In this document: positions 24,201 to 34,968 of the stretch, piece after piece
Layout of the letters: every line of letters starts with the position of its first letter
Numbering within the stretch: the first letter of the stretch is position 1
NCBI GenBank assembly: GCA_000310025.1
Contig: FN649740.1
Location: forward strand, 511,805-575,804
Origin: Ectocarpus siliculosus
Lineage: Eukaryota > Sar > Phaeophyceae > Ectocarpales > Ectocarpaceae
Direction: 5' to 3'
DNA: 64,000 bases
Notes under the pieces: generated by a model
Told to the model about the DNA's origin: nothing
Seen by the model: the letters and a program-made list of their open reading frames with translations, nothing else
The model's database searches: none
Program-made: the position numbers and the translations under genes

Positions 24201-27200
24201 TTACCGATACAATTGCTTGGGTCCGATATGGTGTGACTGCTGTCCGGTTGTCAATTGGCACAGCAATAGCCTGCGATGTGGCCATGCCATGGATGGATGC
24301 TGTTTTGCGTTTTCTGGGCTTGGCTACTATGTGAAAACGTCGTTTGTTGGTGCTGTGTGTGGGCTATGCTATTTCGCTCTTTTTTATTTATGTTTTTTGG
24401 TTGCCTTCTCGGGGGAAGAGCAAAAGACTAAGACGCGCGCTGTTGGAATTGAGGATTGATACCCCTGCGGCCACAGAGGCCATGGGTATAGGCTGGGAGG
24501 GCGTGTGCACTAATGAGGTGGCGGCCGTTTTGCCTCTGGCCTCCTCGAGGTGATGCTGACACAACAGCATTGCTGTAGCGAGCATGCCATGCCATTGCCT
24601 CACGGCCGTCGTTCTGATTGCATCCTGTAGGGTGGCACCCAGCCAACCAACCTACAACCATTCTAGGCCAAAGTCTGGGCTAGACTGGTGTACGTTTGTC
24701 GATGTCCTCTGTTAAGGATACAAGCCTTTTTTTGTATAGTTCTGATTTTGGCGATCTAGTGTGTGTGTGTGTTTGTGTGCTTTCTTTCCCCCCTGGCAAT
24801 CAAGCATGGTCGCAGCACTGTCATCAGGGTAAGCCTCCTGTGTGCAAACATCTCAGCTATGATGGTATGTGTTGGGGAATGATTTGGGTGTAGATTAATT
24901 TCATATGTAGCGGCTCGTTGTCCCTTTTGATGATTTGTTCCTGTTAGCAGCGAAAAAAGTTGTTTCTCTTGCGTCTCCTTCCACAGCCTGCTCATCCTTC
25001 CATACTACATGTATCCCCTCCCCCGAAACACAACCAGTACATCGGCATGGAGCTCTGCGAGCACGGGGACGCCGAGGTGTTCATCAAGACACAACGCGAC
25101 GGCCTCCTGCCCACCGTTGAGGCACAGGGTTTCCTCTTCCAGATGGCGTTCGCCCTCTACGCCGGCCGGGCGGAGCTGAGCCTGCGGCACTTCGACGTGA
25201 AGCTTCTCAACTTTTTCGTTTCGGATGCTTCGCGGCTAGTCGGCGGCGGCGGCCAATGCGGTGGGGGCGGGGGTGACGTGGAAGAAGGGGGCCCCGTGAC
25301 CCTGCGATACGGGGTGGGGGGTGACGTGGTGGAGCTGTGCCTGCCTCAAGACCGGGCGTACCTGGTGAGTGGGGCCTGGGTGGGATAGAAGACAAGATTT
25401 TGTGTGCTGTGGTTCCGTGCGCCCCGCACTTTTTTGCATGCTAGGCCTTGCTTTTTAAGTCTTGTTTCGCTTGCAGTGTTTCAATTTGAAGCAGATTTGG
25501 ATGAGTTCCCAGTACCACATGGGTAATGTGCTCGATCGGACGTGCGCCAGAGAGACAAAGGGAGAGGGAGAGGGAGCGAGCTAACCTGCAAGGGCTTGGG
25601 CGCGCGTTCGCGTGGATGGTTGTGCCCTCAATACTTCTTGCATTTTGTCAAATTTCCTTCACGCAGGTTATTGTGTAACGTGTGACTTTATTTCGTAATA
25701 TTTGCTGAGTTGAGTTGTTGGCCGTTCGTTTTCAATGCTGTAGGGTCGACTTGTAGCGGTTATGGAGTTGACGAGGCGTTTCAGCGGAATTGGGCGAAGC
25801 GCATCAAGTGGTAAAGATGGTGCGCGGCTTGCCGCACATGATATTTTTTTGTGCGCACGTTTGTGTGCGAAAAAACTCGGTAGAACAATCGTGGCCCCTC
25901 CTGCGGTATTTACATGGTATGCACGTTTCAAACACCTTTTCTTGTGAATCCTCCTACTTGACGCAGGCTCTTGCTGCGCTCGACTTTTGCAGCAATGGTC
26001 CACGTTCCCTCTCTCTTGTGTGTCATGCAATGTAAAACGTGCCAATGTGGTCGTGCAGGTAAAGCTTGCGGACTTCGGTACGGCGGATGTGGACCCTCTC
26101 ACGGTAGGAAACCCTGTGGAGGCGTGTCACTTCTCCACACTAGAGAACACACCCATCGAGCAGCTGTGCTGCGGCAACAAGGCCGTGCAGGTGATTATTT
26201 GATGGGAACATGAATAACGTTGTTGTGTTTGAATGTTGAGTTGATTGCGTTTCGTGAAACCTGCTGTCTTACCGCCCCGAAATAGGATGAAGTACGTTTG
26301 GCATTTGGTTGCTGCTAGATAATACATGTAGGCATTTGCATTTTGCAAACACCGTAATTTTGCACTCAGTACATGCAACATACCAAAGGCGATACAGCTG
26401 TGTGAAGCTGATGTGCTTTGTTTCTTGCAACAAGAAGGGAATCATGTTCTTCCCTACCTCCATCAGTGGAAAACCCCGGTCATACAAGAGACATGGAAAA
26501 ATATGCGATTGGTTCGGTTGAAAGTGTAGCTCGCCCACTAGCGTGCCTACTATTTCTCGAGTCACCCACAGCAGTGACGATTCCTTCGTAGGCAACAGGC
26601 TCAACTAGACAACTCGGGTTGTGTCCACGAAGTGCATGTCAATCTCTCTCTCTCTTTCGTTGACTTTTTTCCGACACAAAGGGCTTGTCGGAAACCTCAA
26701 GGGTATTCTTGTGACGTCATTCTGCCTTCTCCCTAACCTTGATTGGTCTGCGGTCGGGACTGTAATGTTTTTCGTGCGGTGCATCCAGGGGTATGCTAGC
26801 GACACCTTCGCGCTGGCCCTGGCGGCGTTCCACCTCTTCACGGGAGAGGCGCCTTACGAAGAGATCATGGAAGAGGTGACCACTACCAGGATACCAGGAT
26901 TGATTGCATAGACTGAAATCGTCGTAAAACGGGAGGCAGTGTCTAAATTTCGGGGATAGTGTGTATGAAGGGTGTGGAGTGAGACAATGCATCTGTAACT
27001 GTTACGTAAGAGATAAGTATGGCAGGTGTGCACGGAAGTACTTCCACTTGGTGGCACTACTGCAGTAGAGTTATCTCTTTCGCCCACTCGGTGTTGTGAC
27101 TGCGGTTGCTGCTACTTTTGCTTTGGTTCATGAAGTGCTTTCGCAAAAGTGGTGCGTAGTTGGCTCTCGAGCGATCTCCATCCATGCTCTATGGCGACCC

Positions 27201-29328
27201 CAAGAATGCTCTTAGCGCACCTTTGCTTTGCATCTCTTACAAAATGGGGTACATGACGCCAAGTACCTCTGAAGCAACATATATCAAGAGTTGCAATTGT
27301 ATGCACGATCAAAACTAGATAGATATGGTCCATCTTCTATGTTGGGCGTGGATGAATAGAAAGAAGTATTCTATGGTTCACCAGCGAGCGGCACGCGTAG
27401 TAAAATTGGAGTCACATGTCTCCCATACGGCTGTACCACACCAAACAAGGTTTTAGTAACTTGAACGCGCAGGTATGTATTTCGTGTAATAAGCTTACAT
27501 GGCGCCGTTTTGTGCCACACACTAGCTTAGTGTAGTGCTGCAGTGTGGTTTCACACACCCCGTGTTCGTTCATGGTTAATCAATCGAAAATCGTCTCGAA
27601 ACCTTGGTACTGTAACCACTGTCAAATTGTCGTCACGTCTTGTGTCTCTCTGAAGTTGGTACAAGGGCCATTTTTTTTTCAATACCTTGCGTGTTTTGTC
27701 TGATTCCCTCGAGTGTGTAAGTGCCTCAATCAGCCCAATCCGCTCCACCGCAGCTACGAGATCTAGAATGCGTTTGGCTTTGTTTAATCCATCGCCTCCT
27801 CACCGTCCCCTTATTGTTATCTGTCTGTCCGTCTGTCCGCAGGTGGAATGCCCCGATGAGCTCTACGACGCCCTCGTGCAGACGTGGGATCAGAACCCGC
27901 AGTACGTGGATGTGTGTGACATCATTATCAACGATGGGAGCGACGAAGAGGAGGATGATGACGTCGGTGATGACGATGACACACAAGACCCAACCTTGCT
28001 GCATACCTTCTACAGGTGGGTACTATAGTAGTGGTACATGGTACCGCATTACTGCGAGTTGCCCGCGGAGGCAGCAGGTTGCTAGCGGTAGCGGCTGGAG
28101 CTTGTAGCAAACGTGTCCCCCCGCATGTGTTAGTATCGCTCCTCTCCTCCTACAAGTGTTTCCGCTTTTTCCTCTTTTTTGTCTTGTCTTCTTCGTACGC
28201 ATCCAGAAGTGCTGTGTCGTGATTGACGTCTCACTGAAGTCGTTCAATCGATCCGTTGATTCGTTGATTCATTGCTTCAGGTACTTGGTGCTGTTTGGTG
28301 TGCCGGATCGTGATCGCTTGGAGGAAGCGTACGGCACGGACAACCCTGTCTGGAAGGCTGTCGGTCCTCTTCTTGGATGGGTAAGTTGATCGCCTTCGTA
28401 GTTCATGTATAGTCGTGGCGGATTTTGTTTCGTGTATTGGGCCTATGCGCATCTACTGTGGCTGCCGTTGCTGGTGCTGTCGGTTGTGCTGTTGTCGCTG
28501 TTTGTGACAAGTTTCCGTGCGAGCTGTGGTCGTTACTGTTACCGTAGCCCTCCGATACGACAATCGGTGCCGGGCTCGCTCGCTGTCCTGTCGACTAGAC
28601 TCGGGGGACTGTTGCTGTTCACCAGTACCCTTGGAGGGAGTTGCGAGAGAGGGAGTATGGCACCTGGTACCATTTGTTCGTGCAGAGGAAATGCACAGTG
28701 CCTCGCGCTCCGAAAGCAATGAAGTTTTGCGTCGACGTATGCCTACACATACGATACATACGGCATGTTCAAAGCAAGAACTGCATTGACATCTACCGAA
28801 GTGGAGATTGACTGCTCCCTTAGAAGTTAGAAGTCTCAAGTAAGGCCAACGGTTGCGGGCGCTTCCAGGCCGTCAGCGGTCCAGTAGTGGTGGCGCGGAG
28901 GGGGGGTGGGGGGGGGGAGCGCCATACATACAACAGGCGGTTATGTTTGGTTCCTCCGGCGTACGTTTCATGAACAGTTGGTAAGCAAATTTTCCTTGTA
29001 TCGAGTATCCTTTGTCTTGATAGTAAACATTCCTGACGTGTTTCCACTGTCTCTCTGTCTGTCAAGTAGGACCGAACGTCCCGATTTATATCCAGTGCCG
29101 TTTGTCTCGAGAATAAGCATTCCTGCCGTGTTTCCGTTGCCTCTCCCTCTCTCTCTCGCTCCCTCTCTTTGTGTGACAACTTGGACCGAACGCAACAAAC
29201 TATCAACAAACATATTATGCATACTGTACTGTTTGCAGAAACAGCCGAGAAGGGGGCGCGGTGGGAGAGCGACGGCGGCCTCCGCAACAGCGTCGAAGAA
29301 GTTCTGCCGGCAGCTGGACCGCGACCGT
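5715..29328 (+). CDS. Giant F-box-like/atypical protein kinase, at least 28 exons, 3' end in assembly gap
   Basis: Predicted signalling protein of at least about 2,480 residues. Exons: 5715-5812, 7210-7458, 8174-8756, 9076-9559, 9924-10097 (or from 9909), 10532-11904, 12267-12539, 12854-13281, 13678-13879, 14667-14835, 15430-15561, 15931-16037, 16351-16494, 17095-17531, 18071-18221, 18780-18971, 19314-19488, 19851-20053, 20494-21081, 21391-21477, 22429-22545, 23982-24149, 25038-25364, 26059-26190, 26789-26875, 27843-28015, 28281-28380, 29239 to gap. All 27 junctions are GT-AG and in phase, which is the main support for one gene. Residues 1 to about 1950 are low-complexity Ser/Arg/Gly/Ala-rich, presumably disordered, with a VVIDLT motif near 560. 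An F-box-like helix lies near 1963-1985 and the kinase domain runs from about 2040 to 2400. The start ATG (sequence MSWLEGSPKH) is the first in-frame Met giving phase continuity. The first exons are least certain, and two adjacent genes cannot be excluded. Confidence 0.75.
10161..10479 (+). repeat. Dispersed intronic repeat R1, copy a (kinase intron 5)
   Basis: Shares several long blocks with 22559-22803 and, inverted, with 37883-38324. In order: GTAGGGATGCGAGGTCAATGG, GAGTACCCTC plus a poly-C run, a GTTTGCCATCGGGG block, an inverted pair GGTTACCG/CGGTAACC enclosing long T runs, and a final block ending CGCACCACGTTGTG. It has no coding capacity. It is best read as a non-autonomous mobile element or its remnant inside the intron between exons 5 and 6. 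Confidence 0.75.
17760..17965 (+). repeat. Degenerate tandem repeat in kinase intron 14
   Basis: Four imperfect units with spacings of about 50-70 bases. Each carries a core like TTGAGCCGCAGGAGG followed by TTTGTTGTCTC and a T-rich tail (cores near 17772, 17823, 17893 and 17944). Every unit looks like a 3' splice site (T-rich tract plus GCAG). The true acceptor, judged by phase, is further right at 18069-18070. Confidence 0.7.
21149..21198 (+). repeat. (CT)n microsatellite
   Basis: About 25 uninterrupted CT dinucleotides inside the 309-base intron between kinase exons 19 and 20. The sense strand is pyrimidine, so the run could act as an extended polypyrimidine tract. Confidence 0.97.
21306..21375 (+). 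repeat. (ACGAC)14 microsatellite
   Basis: Fourteen perfect copies of the pentamer ACGAC, ending 15 bases before the acceptor of kinase exon 20. With the (CT)n run it makes up much of this short intron. Length variation between individuals is likely. Confidence 0.97.
21478..21525 (+). repeat. Degenerate GTACC/ATACC repeat at a 5' splice site
   Basis: The intron after kinase exon 20 begins inside a run of GTACC and ATACC pentamers. The 5' splice site GTACGT is itself one unit, and further GTACC sites follow within 20 bases. Confidence 0.8.
22559..22803 (+). repeat. Dispersed intronic repeat R1, copy b (kinase intron 21)
   Basis: It starts with a 17-base poly-C run and the GTTTGCCATCGGGA block, then the GGTTACCG ... 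CGGTAACC inverted pair around two T runs, and the block ending GATCGCACCACGTTGTG. It matches copy a in order and orientation and runs directly into the tandem R2 units. Confidence 0.85.
22804..23460 (+). repeat. R2: two tandem units of about 315 bases joined to R1
   Basis: Unit 1 is about 22804-23121 and unit 2 about 23136-23460. Each begins TTAAAATGGTCAAGC (or TTAAATTGG), passes AGAAAATAAATTAAGTCAT and CCTCACGGCGCTTCGCGCTT, and ends with GTAGGGATGCGAGGTCAATGG ... GAGTAC and a poly-C tail. The units differ by scattered substitutions, mostly in their left halves. An inverted single copy lies at 37883-38209. No open frame is shared among the copies. Confidence 0.9.
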
Positions 29329-29428
29329 NNNNNNNNNNNNNNNNNNNNNNNNNNNNNNNNNNNNNNNNNNNNNNNNNNNNNNNNNNNNNNNNNNNNNNNN
29401 NNNNNNNNNNNNNNNNNNNNNNNNNNNN
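29329..29428. other. Assembly gap (100 N)
   Basis: A run of exactly 100 N, the usual placeholder for a gap of unknown size. It interrupts the last visible kinase-gene exon (29239 onward, encoding a basic Arg/Gly/Ala/Lys-rich segment ending CRQLDRDR), so the C-terminus and stop codon of that protein are missing. Confidence 0.99.
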
Positions 29429-32152
29429 GCACTTGTGTGTTGAGGCGTCGCGTAAGCGTCACGGATGGTCGCGATTGTGGTGGAATGGGGGCCAGGTGTT
29501 GGGGGTGCTATTTGGGGTAGTCTAGGGGGTCATACAGGGGGTGGGTGGAGGTATGACGGTGCTGAGAGTTTTGCTTTTGCTCTCTCTATCTATCTCTCTC
29601 TTGTGGGTTAGGCGACGTGAGGGAATGCCGCGACCTTCTTGTCCTGTCGTTCGGGCCTATTGTGGAGGGTTCACGTGTGGTGGTCGGTTCTTCCGCTCAT
29701 GACTGCTGCTTGCGTGGGGCGCATCGCGGGGACCCTCGGGACGCTTGGGCTCTCCTCTGTGTGTTTTGACCTGCAAGGCGAACAATAAGCAGCATCGAGT
29801 GTCGGGTTGTTTGGGTTGGGATGGAGTGATGGATCATAGTGCACGGGTACAGGGTGCACCGCGCAGCGGGAGGTGTGGTCATTTTCACGTCGATTTTTGC
29901 CGGTGGTTCAGAAAAATACGAAAGTAGAAACGGGTGAAGCGTTTAAGATCAATAGGCACCTTCGTTTCGTACTTGGAAACTAAATCTGGCCTGGCCTTCA
30001 CACACTTCTTAAAAGAGTAAGTACAATATACATATGACTCTGTGGGTGGCGTTATTGTTGGTTTTTCTTTTCATATTTTTTGCAGAACGTATATATCTGT
30101 CTGCCGCTCACCCCGCTGGTTGTGCTCTTTATTAGCTTACTTGCTGTTGGTGTCGTGGGTGATGTGATTTGATTTTGTCATCTTTTCTTTGTCTTGTTTT
30201 TTTGTGTATCAAGGATTAGAATTACCTGGTGTGTGTGCAACAGGCGGCCGGTCAGAAGACCCCATGTAAAATAAGCGGTTGTGAGATATTTAGGCTTGTT
30301 TTTGTTAGTTTAGTGTGCGGTGTGGCCGACGTTGCATAGGTAGTATCTAGATCTTCGTTCTTCCGAGCGCAGAAAAGCCGATTATATGAAAGGTGGATAA
30401 ATATACAGAGAATGTTTTTCGGGGTGTATACCAAGTCCCATTGTTTTTTCTGTTTTCAGTGTTGGATATTTTGTGTGTAGTTGGTCAACACTCAAGCGCG
30501 TGTCCTTTTATAGTCGTGTACCTGAAGAAGGCGCGGCAGGGGGGGGGGGGGTACCGTAGATTCCGATGGGTGTACCTTTTTGATGTCTTTTTTTTAGGGG
30601 GGTGGGGTGGGATGGGATGGAATGGGATGGGATCGACGACGCAAGAAGGTAGACAGGAGTAACCCGTAGTTTGGAGGCTTCTTGAGTCGACTTGGAAGGT
30701 CTGTCTGTCTGCCTGTCTGTCGATTCGTTTGCCGGTGGCGTTATGTCGACGAAATTTAACGTGCCGGTGCCTGGTGTGTTTTTTCTGGGGGGTGGGTGTC
30801 GTTGCTGCCGCCTTTCGGCCGGGGATTGAGAAGGATGAGGATGGTCAAGGGTTTCGTGCGGGCGGGAACGTGTACACGCGGTAAGACTAGTTAATGTAAG
30901 GGGTAGGATACGGGTCGTCGTTGTTTGCGCTGCATAGTAGGCCTTTCTTTCGTTCGTTCATGGGTGCGCACTTGATGAAAAGGTGTTTTGTGTCGTGCGC
31001 AGTAAGCAACACTGGGGGGCGGGTTGGGGGGGACACACTCTGTCGTCACCGCATCCTGCAAAATAAAAGAGAGGAGTGTGTTCCTTGTAAGAGGGCGATT
31101 TGGTTGGGCAGAGCGCGATGCAAGGAACCATGGCAACGAACAAGAGGTTCCGCGTATGGTAAACAAACATAATAATGATCGTGTGCCAGACTTTGCTTGC
31201 TACTAATAGCTGCCCGCATAGGGGGGTGGGTGGGTGGGAAGAGGAACGGATAGAGACTCTGATACGGGTTGGATGTACGGTCTCGCGCATGCGCGACAAG
31301 CTTTGGTCTTTTCCCGTCATCTACATTGTAGACAGCGCGCGCAACGAGAATATGCTTCGTTTTTGGCCCTTCTTTGTGTTGCTGCAGCGATACATTCGTT
31401 CAGTAGCTGTAGTACTGTTCGTTTGACTGAGTCGACGGTATTTGAGAAAGGGACTGACTGACTGTCTTCCTTCTCTTCTTCTGGGGTAACTTGAACTTAA
31501 TGGTGAAAGAATACACGGCGCGGATCATCGCAAGAACAACGAAGAAGTCAAGTTGGATAATATAATGACTCTTCGCTGTGGCGAGAAGGAACGCCTTCGG
31601 CGCCGGGCAAGTTGGTTTGGGCGTTTTTCGGCCCGCTTGCCGGGACCCTGGACTTCCGCATGGTACAAGACCGTCCGTTCTTTAGCTTGCACGTGCTCGT
31701 CTTTTGTAAGAGTCCCCATGAGGACAATAAATAAAACAGCGGGGGACATCGGGAGGTGGAGTACGATTTCACTGTGTGTGGAACAATAACGACGTCTGTC
31801 TGTCCTATGACAACATCTATCTGTGAACCGACTCAGTTTCGACTTCGGGAAAGGGGACTCAATGCATCACGCACGACGATGATGCGTAGCAAAGCCGCAG
31901 TCATAGAGAAGGAAGGCTACAAGATAAGAATGAACGATTCTTGACTCAATCACCGAGTCACGCATCAACAAGATGTGGCAACTGACACACGGCATGCAAA
32001 AAAAAACACCCTCGACATTCCACACGCCCCCACGCCCCACGCTTGCATTCAATCGGAGGAGCGAGTGCTGTGCTACCATGTAGGAATTCCGCCGCCCTTA
32101 CCCGCAACCATCAACCAACCAACCGATTCATGAACCAATCAAAATCAACCAA
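29429..32152. other. Spacer between kinase gene and quinone oxidoreductase gene
   Basis: No exon could be supported on either strand. The left part is presumably the 3' end and 3' UTR of the kinase gene. Simple repeats include a poly-G run near 30540, GGGATGGGATGGAATGGG near 30607-30632 and GTCTGTCTGCCTGTCTG near 30703. The part next to 32153 is probably the 3' UTR of the minus-strand oxidoreductase. The open frames are short and unlike any known protein. Confidence 0.5.
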
Positions 32153-34968
32153 TCAAGCGGAGGCGGCGCGACCGGCCTTGAGGGCCTTGCAGGTGCCTGC
32201 GAAGAAGGAACCCTGGTGCTTGGCGACACCTGTCGAGGAAATGAGCACGGACGGGCATCGAATGAACGAACGAATGAGGCGTCGTCACCGGTGGGAAAGG
32301 AAGACGGAAGGAACTCGCCAAGGAGACACAAGGCAAGGAAGGGGGTGGCGCGAAGGGCAGAATACACACAGATGACGGGGGGAGGAGAGGGGGGCGTACA
32401 TAGCACACGTACCTCTCCGTGATCAGCTAGATGGAGGAGCGTTTCGAGAGTCACCCTAGTGTATTTACATTCCGTGAGCGTTGTCATGAACGAACGGATG
32501 CAACTTGCACCTCACGGTCGCCTCGTCTCGCCTCGATGAAACGCATGAATGAATGAAACGCATGATACGCATGAAACACATGATGAAGCGCATGACGATG
32601 AAAAATTCCACCTTCTACTCTTTTTCATGAATGAAACGAACGCACCCTTTTCGAGGTCGCTGGGCATGCGAGACCCGTCGCCCCCGGCGAGGGTGCCCGC
32701 GCCGTACGGGCTTCCGCCGTGGACCTCGTCGTTGTTGAACAGGAGGGGGCTCGAGTACCCGATGGGCACGAACATCATGCCATGGTGCGCCAGCTGCGTC
32801 AGGAAGGTGAGCGCCGAGGTTTCCTGGCCGCCCCCCTGAGTCGCCGTTGAGATGAACACGCCGGCCGGCTTGCCGACGAGCCCTCCGCTCTGCCACAGGC
32901 CCCCTGTGGCGTCAAGAACGGACTTCATCTGGGTGGGGAGGGTGCCGAACCGCGTCGGAAAGCCTTCGATGGCAGAGGCGGGGGAGGGCGCCGGGGGGAG
33001 GGCGCGATTGCTTTGTTTGCTATTCATCGTTCATATACATGGATAGATGGATGGATGTACTCTTACTCCTAGCCACTCGAAGTAATGCCGGGGGGCAGAG
33101 GGCAGGGGAGGCTTCGAAACCACCCCTCTGTCGAAATGCCGTCGCCGCGGTGTGCCGTGCCATATGTTGCAGCACCAAACCACTCGCTCGCGTGTGGTGG
33201 CACACGCACACGTAGTCTATAGGTTCAACGCAAAAAATGTTAAATCGGAAAGTGTAACACCTACGAGCGACTACTATATTTTTAAGTATCTCACGGGCGG
33301 GCGCATCCATCCTTTGGGAATAACCAAGCTGTAGACTACACTATTCTACGACGCCCTAGCTGTGAGAATTGTGATTGATTTTTGGTTGACTCTGCAGTAC
33401 AAGCTTGCGGCTGGTTGCTGTTCTTCTTGTCTCTCTCACCGAAGAGAATGCCATCGGCGTTGACGAGGTCCTTCACGTCCACTTCAGGGATGGACTCGTC
33501 CTTAGGAGGTGCGTGCCTGGTCAGGAAGAAGTAAGCAGCGCACACGTCAACATTGTTTGAGTTTCGGGTCAAACGCCGCCCGCTCTGGCAACAAAACCGC
33601 CACGCACGGGGGTCCCGTCCGTGGGGAGGGCACATACATAACGAAATGAATGGTTGGAAGGACAGGGGGGGGGGGGGCGTAAACTAAGCAATTCAATCTG
33701 TCTGTGCGGAAAGGGTTACTAAATTTCGAGATGAACAACCAACCAAAACCAAAAACAGTAGATAGAAAACGATGATGGTCATCACCATCTTACATTTTCT
33801 CGAGGATGTCCGCGGGCAGAGTCTCAGGGCAGCGGACCATGACAGCCTCGCACCCAGCCTCCTCGATGCCGGTCTTGATCTCGGCAGCCAAGGTGTTGAC
33901 ATGTCCGTACAGGCTACACCAGCAGCAGCATATGCATGGAAGTATTTTGGTTGCCGTGCAACAACGTGCAACATTATTTTTGTTCGTTGTTCGATGTTGG
34001 GATCGAAACGTGTACGGCGGAGAGGAGAGAGAGAGAGAGGTGGAGAGAGAGAGGGACACACACATAGAGACACACACACAAAGGACCGACAGACCGACAG
34101 ACAGACCGACAGACAAAGAGGAAGGGATCAGACAACAAGTACATACAGTAGAGCATAAAAAAGATACATCGTACTCGCTCGAAGTTGCTCTCGGGTAAAA
34201 AATGTGATAACCTCCACCTCTTCTTCCTTCATCACTGCAAAAGGAGCTGCTGCTTTCACTGACTATCTACACTGAACTGCTGGTGTAGTATGGTACCTGG
34301 TATGTTTATGTTTAGCCGTCCTTACATATATTTTACGTACATATCGACCGCATACACCGCACATCGAGTTGAAGCCAACAAAGTGCTTCTAACTGTGATA
34401 GTCGAAAAGGTATGTACACGTAAGTGTCCCTCTACTGCGCTACTGTAATAAGAGAGTGCACGTGGCAAGGAGGGAGGATCAAGGAAGAAGAGGCGGCGAT
34501 TTGTGGTGGCCCTCTACTTCTGCTGCTGTAGACTCGTCAGGCATTATTTTTTTTTAGGGATTAATTTTAGTCTATTTATAGAAAAGAATGTACCGTAGAG
34601 GGGGACCTCAGGGGAGGCGTCCTCTCTCTGTAAGACCCCGGACCGCTGGATCGAAACACACCAACATAGATACAGCAGTAGCAACAGCAGAGCAGCAGTA
34701 ACGATTCTACGCGAGCGAGTGGAGGACAGCGGCACAAGAGGACCCTGCACGTGTCCAAGTGTCCGAGGACTTTGAACGACGGATCTACAGCAAGCAGCCT
34801 ACCTGTTACTTGGGTGTCCATACGACGTACGGCGCTCAACAACAACAACACCACGCAAAACCACGAACGAACGCTCTCTCTCTCAGCAGTCCACGGCCTC
34901 GTTGAGACGCTGTTATTAACCTACCTGTAGGTTAGGACGTAAATCTTGCACTTCTCGTCGGCGCTCAT
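32153..34968 (-). CDS. NAD(P)H:quinone oxidoreductase, WrbA/flavodoxin-like
   Basis: FMN enzyme of the WrbA/NQO type, which reduces quinones by two electrons and limits semiquinone radicals. Five exons: 34968-34925, 33913-33794, 33516-33440, 32963-32646 and 32229-32153 (stop TGA). All introns are GT-AG and phases close (2, 2, 1, 1), giving 211 residues against about 200 in the family. The start is [15 protein letters not shown]. The FMN phosphate loop is [11 protein letters not shown] (residues 14-24), followed by [27 protein letters not shown], the Gly-rich [23 protein letters not shown] and [20 protein letters not shown]. The last exon supplies the family's C-terminal helix ([18 protein letters not shown]). 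No leader is seen, so it is probably cytosolic. A read-through frame past exon 4 exists (to 32512) but loses the conserved C-terminus. Confidence 0.94.

Larger units (their letters stand above)
20494..28380 (+). other. Kinase-domain exons (19-27) of the giant gene
   Basis: Exon 19 ends with the nucleotide-binding loop GGFLSEGACKQV. Exon 20 carries the beta-2/beta-3 strands (VHKVWNAATGQMEALSVMD) and exon 21 the alpha-C helix (SREVRVSILASSLVQR, Glu near residue 2087). Exon 22 is a Ser/Pro/Gly/Arg-rich insert. Exon 23 gives the hinge (YIGMELCEHGD) and the catalytic loop HFDVKLLN, followed by a Gly-rich insert. Exon 24 gives VKLADFGTAD and the activation segment ending ENTPIE. Exon 25 is helix F (GYASDTFALALAAFHLFTGE). 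Exons 26-27 form the C-lobe end, with an acidic loop of Asp/Glu. Catalytic Asp, metal Asn and DFG Asp are all present. The beta-3 Lys is not obvious and HRD is changed to HFD, so this is an unclassified, divergent eukaryotic-type kinase. Confidence 0.85.

Noticed and set aside
32512-32646. Read-through extension of the oxidoreductase exon 4
   Set aside because: It produces a repetitive Ser/Cys tail ([13 protein letters not shown]). Splicing at 32646 to 32229 instead restores the conserved C-terminal helix.
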